Positions 7,195 to 11,332 of a stretch of 11,332 nucleotides of DNA are shown in pieces. Positions within the stretch are counted from its first letter, which is position 1. Each line of letters starts with the position of its first letter. The notes under the pieces are model-generated. The model ran no database searches. It was not told the DNA's origin and worked only from the letters and a program-made list of their open reading frames with translations. This DNA comes from Bacteroidota bacterium (GTDB taxonomy: Bacteria > Bacteroidota > Bacteroidia > Flavobacteriales > Flavobacteriaceae), in assembly GCA_009937085.1 (NCBI GenBank), contig JAACDD010000011.1:1-11332 (forward strand). The letters run 5' to 3'. The position numbers and the translations under genes are program-made.

Positions 7195-7520
7195 GAACGA
7201 AGTTTTGGATTGTTATGATGACGCTCGTGGTCACGTTGGGTTTTGATTTCTAATTTGCGATCAAAAGCTGCTTGTAAATCGGTATCGGTTTGATTTGCCA
7301 AACACAATAACACAAAAAGTACATCGGCAAGTTCCTCGCCTAAGTCCTTGTCCTTATCGCTTTCTTTTTCGGATTGCTCGCCATAGCGACGTGCAATAAT
7401 ACGGGCAACTTCTCCAACCTCCTCGGTTAGCTGTGCCATATTGGTGAGTTCGTTGAAATAACGTACGCCGTGGGTTTTAATCCATGCATCTACAGCTTTT
7501 TGTGCATCTTGAATGTTCAT
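7191..7520 (-). CDS. MazG-like nucleotide pyrophosphohydrolase
   Basis: This short (109-residue) all-alpha protein belongs to the MazG/all-alpha NTP pyrophosphohydrolase superfamily, whose members hydrolyse nucleoside triphosphates to monophosphates and often clear non-canonical nucleotides. The magnesium-binding signature EExxE...ExxD is visible: E33-E34-x-x-E37 (EEVGE), then E63-x-x-D66 in GEELADVLFVL. A charged linker rich in Lys, Asp and Glu (48-59) separates the two metal-binding helices. The C-terminus (RDHERHHNNPKLRS) is positively charged and probably flexible. It overlaps dtd upstream and aroA downstream by four bases each (ATGA), so its translation is probably coupled to both. Its exact substrate cannot be told from the sequence; dCTP- or dUTP-type pyrophosphatase activity is possible for single-domain members. 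Confidence 0.88.
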   Translation of the reverse strand: MNIQDAQKAVDAWIKTHGVRYFNELTNMAQLTEEVGEVARIIARRYGEQSEKESDKDKDLGEELADVLFVLLCLANQTDTDLQAAFDRKLEIKTQRDHERHHNNPKLRS

Positions 7521-7972
7521 AAATCTCTATTTTTTGAATCCATGATAATCGTCACGGGACCATCATTTACCAAATCTATTTGCATATCTGCACCAAAAAT
7601 ACCGCACTGCACGGGTTTTCCCATTGTCAAAGCCGCTTTTTCTAAAAACATTTCATACAAAGGCACGGCTATATCGTGCTTTGCCGCCTCGCTATATGAG
7701 GGTCTGTTTCCTTTTTTGGTTTGCGCAAAAAGGGTGAACTGACTTACCACAAGCAGCTCGCCTCCGACATCAAGTACACTTTTGTTCATCACGCCATTTT
7801 CGTCCTTAAATATGCGCATATTGACTATTTTTTGAATAAGCCAATCTACATCTTCCGAAAGGTCTGCGTGGGTAATACCCAACAACACAACAAGTCCGTT
7901 GCCAATACGCTGCACATGCGTTTGATTTGCGGTAACTTCTGCTTTTGAAACACGTTGTACTACAGCTCTCAT
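7517..7972 (-). CDS. dtd: D-aminoacyl-tRNA deacylase
   Basis: DTD hydrolyses the ester bond between tRNA and a wrongly attached D-amino acid or glycine, keeping D-residues out of translation. The 151-residue protein starts MRAVVQRVSKA and has both active-site motifs: SQFTL at 77-81, and the cross-subunit Gly-Pro motif G138-P139 in NDGPVTII, whose cis-peptide gives chiral proofreading. The length matches the family (about 145-150), which acts as a homodimer. The frame extends three codons upstream to a TTG, but the ATG at 7970-7972 forms an ATGA overlap with the rsgA stop and gives the standard N-terminus, so I prefer it. Confidence 0.96.
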   Translation of the reverse strand: MRAVVQRVSKAEVTANQTHVQRIGNGLVVLLGITHADLSEDVDWLIQKIVNMRIFKDENGVMNKSVLDVGGELLVVSQFTLFAQTKKGNRPSYSEAAKHDIAVPLYEMFLEKAALTMGKPVQCGIFGADMQIDLVNDGPVTIIMDSKNRDL

Positions 7973-8916
7973 ACGTCCCAAAAATCTGTTCGATACTGTG
8001 CCTCGTCGCCTGCCATTATCTGCGTATAGCTTTTGTAACGAGAAGCGGCAATTTCTCCCGATGCTACTGCTGCTTTAATGGCACATTTGGGCTCTTCAAG
8101 GTGAAGGCAGTTGTTAAACTTGCAGTCTTCTTTACGTTCAAAAAATTCACGGAAATAATCGCCAATTTCTTCTTGTTCCATATTGACTATCCCAAAACCA
8201 CGAATACCCGGTGTGTCAACTATTCGCGCACCAAAGTCCAAATCGTGCATTTCTGCAAAAGTGGTGGTATGCTGCCCTTGCGCGTGCTGCGTAGAGATTT
8301 CTGCTGTCTTGATATTTAGCCCTGGTGCTAAGCTATTAATGAGCGTAGATTTCCCTACGCCACTATGCCCCGAAAGCATACAGGTTTTCCCTTTCATCCA
8401 TTGCTTGACGCTGTCTAAATTGATCCCTTTTAGCGCAGAAATTTCCAAACAGGTGTAACCAATATTGGTATACATTTCTTTTAACGCCTGAATTTGTTTT
8501 GACTCATCGTCGCTGTAGGTATCTTCCTTGTTGAACAACAATACTGTTTCAATTTCATAGGCTTCGGCAGTAGCCAAAAAACGATCAATAAAGGCAGGAT
8601 AGGTTACAGGATTATTGAGCGTAACCAGCAAAAAAGCACAGTCGATATTGGCTGCAATAATGTGAATTTGCTTGGACAGATTCACAGATTTACGCACGAT
8701 ATAGTTCTTACGCTCGTGAATAGCGGTAATCACCCCTTGTGGGCCGTCTTGCGTGTCTTTAATGGTCGCGTCTACAACATCGCCCACGGCAACAGGACTG
8801 GTGCTTGTGAGTCCTTCAATACGGAACTTACCTTTGATGCGACAGGGAACGAGTTCCCCGTCTGCATCTTTTATGTGATACCAGCTACCCGTTGATTTGT
8901 ATACGACTCCTGTCAT
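7969..8916 (-). CDS. rsgA: Small ribosomal subunit biogenesis GTPase RsgA
   Basis: RsgA (YjeQ/YloQ) is a circularly permuted GTPase that checks and releases late 30S assembly intermediates. The 315-residue protein has an N-terminal OB fold (about 1-70), then the G motifs in permuted order: G4 NKED (129-132), G5 SA (160-161), G1/P-loop GHSGVGKST (183-191), a GQHTTT stretch (214-219), and G3 DTPG (234-237). The C-terminal zinc domain carries Cys265, Cys270, His272 and Cys278. All expected elements are intact. It starts 34 bases after the DAHP synthase gene, and its stop overlaps the dtd start. I see no clear promoter in that gap, so it probably reads on from the aromatic genes. Confidence 0.97.
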   Translation of the reverse strand: MTGVVYKSTGSWYHIKDADGELVPCRIKGKFRIEGLTSTSPVAVGDVVDATIKDTQDGPQGVITAIHERKNYIVRKSVNLSKQIHIIAANIDCAFLLVTLNNPVTYPAFIDRFLATAEAYEIETVLLFNKEDTYSDDESKQIQALKEMYTNIGYTCLEISALKGINLDSVKQWMKGKTCMLSGHSGVGKSTLINSLAPGLNIKTAEISTQHAQGQHTTTFAEMHDLDFGARIVDTPGIRGFGIVNMEQEEIGDYFREFFERKEDCKFNNCLHLEEPKCAIKAAVASGEIAASRYKSYTQIMAGDEAQYRTDFWDV

Positions 8917-8950
8917 ACAGCCAAATTAACGGATTTTTGGTTTATACGCA

Positions 8951-10033
8951 TTAACCGTTAATAATCTGGTCTTGGTGATTGATCGATTCTTGGTGAATCG
9001 CCTTAAAGATTCTAAGGATAAATTCTTCACTAAGTCCTTTTTCATCACCGTCTAAAATCATTTTACCCAAAATTTCGTTCCAACGCTTCGATTGCAATAC
9101 CGCTACGTTGTGGTCCTTTTTGAGTTCTCCGATTTCATTGGCCACTTTCATACGCTTACTTAAGCTTTCCAACAAACTTGCATCGATAACGTCAATTTGC
9201 GTACGCATGGTATTCAGTTTGTTTTTGTAATCGGCATCGTCATCGGTTTCTTTGCGGATTTTCAAATCATCCATCATTTGAACCAAGGTATCTGGTGTAA
9301 TCTGCTGCGCAGCATCACTCCATGCATTATCCGGATCCCAGTGTGTTTCAACCATCAATCCATCAAAGTTTAAATCCAATGCTGTTTGGCAAATGTCTTG
9401 AAGGATATCACGACGGCCAGCAATATGCGATGGATCACAAATAAGCGGTAAATCAGGGAAGCGGTTTTGCAGTTCCACTACGATTTGCCACTCTGGATTG
9501 TTACGGTATTTTGTTTTCTCATAGGCAGAAAATCCTCTGTGGATAACCCCAAGGTTTTTGATGTTAGCGGTGTATAAACGCTCAATACCACCTAACCAAA
9601 GCGATAAATCTGGATTTACAGGATTTTTAACCAATACAATCTTATCTGTTCCTTCAAGCGCATCGGCAATTTCTTGCACAATAAACGGGCTAACCGTAGA
9701 ACGTGCGCCAATCCATAGGATATCAATATCATGCTCTAACGCCAGTTGTACGTGCGCGCGGTTGGCAACTTCCGTACAAGTAAGCATTCCTGTTTCTTCC
9801 TTTACACGTTGTAGCCATTTTAGTCCAATAGCACCAACACCCTCAAAGTTACCTGGTCGGGTTCTAGGTTTCCAAATTCCTGCGCGAAAAGCAGTAGCGT
9901 CTGTGTCTTTCAGTTGATGTGCAATTTTTAGCACTTGTTCTTCTGTTTCAGCGCTACAAGGTCCTGCAATTACGAGCGGATGATCAAGCTCAAAATCGTT
10001 GAGCCATTGGCGCATTTTCGGGTTGTTTTCCAT
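8951..10033 (-). CDS. Bifunctional DAHP synthase (type I-beta) / chorismate mutase (AroQ)
   Basis: The N-terminal domain (about 15-260) condenses PEP and erythrose-4-phosphate to DAHP, the first shikimate step. The C-terminal domain (about 270-355) converts chorismate to prephenate. DAHP synthase motifs include AGPCSAE (23-29, with metal-binding Cys26), FRAGIWKPRTRPG, KNPVNPDLSLW, CDPSHIAGRR and a VETHWDPDNAWSDAAQQ segment carrying the remaining metal ligands. The AroQ helix pattern shows R277 (MRTQID), R294 (KRMKVANEIG) and K305. The 360-residue order, DAHP synthase then mutase, matches the fusion characterised in Prevotella and widespread in Bacteroidota, in which the mutase domain also mediates feedback inhibition by prephenate. 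Comparable regulation here is inference. Its ATG lies eight bases after the tyrA stop, so the first pathway enzyme is made with the enzyme that consumes its final product, prephenate. Confidence 0.96.
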   Translation of the reverse strand: MENNPKMRQWLNDFELDHPLVIAGPCSAETEEQVLKIAHQLKDTDATAFRAGIWKPRTRPGNFEGVGAIGLKWLQRVKEETGMLTCTEVANRAHVQLALEHDIDILWIGARSTVSPFIVQEIADALEGTDKIVLVKNPVNPDLSLWLGGIERLYTANIKNLGVIHRGFSAYEKTKYRNNPEWQIVVELQNRFPDLPLICDPSHIAGRRDILQDICQTALDLNFDGLMVETHWDPDNAWSDAAQQITPDTLVQMMDDLKIRKETDDDADYKNKLNTMRTQIDVIDASLLESLSKRMKVANEIGELKKDHNVAVLQSKRWNEILGKMILDGDEKGLSEEFILRIFKAIHQESINHQDQIING

Positions 10034-10041
10034 GGTTTTAT

Positions 10042-10887
10042 TTATTTGTGTTTTAAAATTGATTTTATTCTATTAATATCTTTCATGTCAGCAAGCAGCT
10101 CTTCAACTGCTTCTGCTTCAAGTTTTTCTTTGAAGGCGTTCAGGTTGGAAATGTACTCATTTAGTGTTTCCAAAACGTTATCCTTGTTTTGTATAAAAAT
10201 GGGCATCCACATTTCCGGTGAACTTTTTGCAAGGCGTACCGTAGACGCAAATCCACTACCTGCCATATCAAAGATGTTTTGCTCGTCGGTTTCTTTTTCC
10301 AAGACCGTTTTTCCAAGCATAAATGAGGTGATGTGCGACAAATGCGACACATAGGCAATATGCCTGTCGTGCGCAATGGGGTCCATATGACGCACCACCA
10401 TATTAAGTTCTTTTAATAGATTTTCGGCGCGCTGTAACAAATCTGGACGTGTGTGTGCTACTTCGCAAAGCATCATCGTCTTGCCGTCATATAAATTTGA
10501 AATCGCCGCATCGGGGCCTGAAAACTCGGTACCCGCAATGGGGTGAGCTGCCAAAAACTGATCGCGTTTTGGGTGTGTGGCTACCGCTTCGCAAATAGCT
10601 GTTTTGGTCGATCCGAAATCCACCACCAAGGTGTTCTCGCCTACCTTATCTAAAATTTGCGGAAGCAGTTTTGTAATTGCTTCAACGGGGATAGAAACAA
10701 ACACCATATCCGTATTTTCAATACTGTCTAATGTGCCTTTTTGATGAATAAGCCCGAGCGCCATAGCACGGTCAAGCGTGGTCTCTTTTCGGCTGATGCC
10801 TTCCAAAAGCACGTTTGGGTAAAGGCGTTGTAAATCCAACGAAAGCGACCCGTTCATTAATCCGATCCCTACAAAACTGACTTTCAT
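10042..10887 (-). CDS. tyrA: Prephenate dehydrogenase (TyrA family)
   Basis: This enzyme oxidatively decarboxylates prephenate to 4-hydroxyphenylpyruvate for tyrosine synthesis. The 281-residue monofunctional form has a Rossmann domain with VGIGLMNGS (6-14) and the VDFGSTK block (89-95), then the catalytic-His region AAHPIAG (113-119, His115) and the helical dimerisation domain with SHLSHITSFMLG and TVRLAKSSPEMW, whose Arg probably binds the substrate. No ACT or chorismate mutase domain is attached, so feedback control must come from elsewhere; the mutase sits on the next gene. After the second beta strand the residues are S32-R33-K34, where NAD-dependent enzymes usually have Asp, which suggests NADP use. 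Arogenate as substrate cannot be excluded. Its ATG overlaps the aminotransferase stop as ATGA. Confidence 0.94.
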   Translation of the reverse strand: MKVSFVGIGLMNGSLSLDLQRLYPNVLLEGISRKETTLDRAMALGLIHQKGTLDSIENTDMVFVSIPVEAITKLLPQILDKVGENTLVVDFGSTKTAICEAVATHPKRDQFLAAHPIAGTEFSGPDAAISNLYDGKTMMLCEVAHTRPDLLQRAENLLKELNMVVRHMDPIAHDRHIAYVSHLSHITSFMLGKTVLEKETDEQNIFDMAGSGFASTVRLAKSSPEMWMPIFIQNKDNVLETLNEYISNLNAFKEKLEAEAVEELLADMKDINRIKSILKHK

Positions 10888-11332
10888 AACGTAATTCGGT
10901 TTAATGCTTCTTTAATTCTTTCTTCGGAAACGCAAAGCGAAAAACGGATATAGCCTTCGCCTGCAGTACCAAATATGGTTCCGGGTGCAATAAAAATACC
11001 ATGCTCGTGCAACAAGGCATCGATATAGGTTTCGCTGTCTACTGCGCCTTCGGGCAATTTTGCCCAAACAAACATACCGGCTGTATCTTTTTGGTAGGTG
11101 GTATTTAGCGCATCTGCAATTTTCCAGACCCACTCACGACGTTTTTGGTATACGTCATTTATTTGCGCAAACCAATCTGAACGTTGGTTTAAGGCTGCCA
11201 TAGCGCCTTGCTGAATGCCAAAAAACATCCCTGAGTCCATATTGCTTTTTACCTTTAACACCTGCGTGATTAGGTCTGCATTTCCGCATACCATTCCCAC
11301 GCGCCAGCCTGCCATATTGTACGCCTTGCTTA
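10884..11332 (-). CDS. PLP-dependent class I/II aminotransferase, C-terminal part
   Basis: Only the last 149 or so residues are in the window; the N-terminal half lies beyond the right edge. The frame continues upstream of the first internal Met through SKAYN, so the PLP-binding lysine is encoded at 11325-11327 in the family motif SKAYNMAGWRVG. Near the C-terminus GYIRFSLCV carries the Arg that binds the substrate carboxylate in fold-type I aminotransferases. The Met at 11313-11315 is therefore internal and not a start. Since the next gene is tyrA (ATGA overlap), the likely role is amination of 4-hydroxyphenylpyruvate and phenylpyruvate, though aspartate or LL-diaminopimelate-type substrates are possible. 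From flavobacterial gene order I would expect prephenate dehydratase (pheA) upstream. Confidence 0.9.
   Translation of the reverse strand, partial: SKAYNMAGWRVGMVCGNADLITQVLKVKSNMDSGMFFGIQQGAMAALNQRSDWFAQINDVYQKRREWVWKIADALNTTYQKDTAGMFVWAKLPEGAVDSETYIDALLHEHGIFIAPGTIFGTAGEGYIRFSLCVSEERIKEALNRITL

Noticed and set aside
7973..7981. Three-codon extension of dtd to a TTG start
   Set aside because: The ATG at 7970-7972 gives the canonical MRAVVQRV start and the same ATGA junction seen at neighbouring genes.
7945..8319. Plus-strand open frame of 124 codons opposite rsgA and dtd
   Set aside because: It spans two genuine overlapping genes on the other strand and its Cys/Phe-rich composition is typical of antisense frames.
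9558..9917. Plus-strand open frame of 119 codons opposite the DAHP synthase gene
   Set aside because: It is antisense to highly conserved catalytic motifs and has no family resemblance; a shadow of the real gene.
10912..11133. Alternative minus-strand frame inside the aminotransferase gene
   Set aside because: It is out of frame with clear aminotransferase motifs and rich in Arg and Tyr without any recognisable domain.

Overview
The window looks like a chromosomal housekeeping region of a member of the Bacteroidota, most likely a flavobacterium (Flavobacteriales). The evidence is the strong resemblance of the proteins to flavobacterial orthologues as I remember them, the type I-beta DAHP synthase fused to a C-terminal chorismate mutase, the near absence of Shine-Dalgarno sequences, and a promoter upstream of queA that fits the Bacteroidota pattern TTG...TAnnTTTG. 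I see no mobile elements, CRISPR arrays, RNA genes or phage genes.

Layout: the left edge (1-135) may hold the last codons of a plus-strand gene whose tail resembles the end of an outer-membrane beta-barrel. Next comes a plus-strand NarL/LuxR-type response regulator (136-771). Everything else is on the minus strand. In transcription order (right to left) it is: aminotransferase (cut by the window edge), prephenate dehydrogenase tyrA, DAHP synthase/chorismate mutase fusion, rsgA, dtd, a MazG-like pyrophosphohydrolase, aroA, queA, rlmN, a polyprenyl diphosphate synthase, and dnaG. dnaG converges on the response regulator, and the two stop codons overlap in one CTAG palindrome.

The right-hand block behaves like an aromatic amino acid operon. 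It carries the first shikimate step (DAHP synthase), the EPSP synthase step (AroA), chorismate mutase, prephenate dehydrogenase and an aminotransferase that probably finishes tyrosine/phenylalanine synthesis. Inserted between these are translation-quality and housecleaning genes: RsgA (30S assembly), DTD (D-aminoacyl-tRNA deacylase) and a MazG-like nucleotide pyrophosphohydrolase. Four junctions (aminotransferase/tyrA, rsgA/dtd, dtd/mazG, mazG/aroA) are ATGA overlaps, which suggests translational coupling. A well-formed promoter then starts a second unit, queA-rlmN, for tRNA and rRNA modification, followed by the prenyltransferase and dnaG.

The most notable points are substitutions in conserved sites. 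DnaG has lost all four zinc ligands of its N-terminal zinc-ribbon while keeping its catalytic residues. The response regulator has Glu in place of the phospho-accepting Asp and lacks the second acid of the acidic pair. TyrA has Ser-Arg-Lys where NAD-dependent enzymes have Asp. I found no clearly new multi-gene system.
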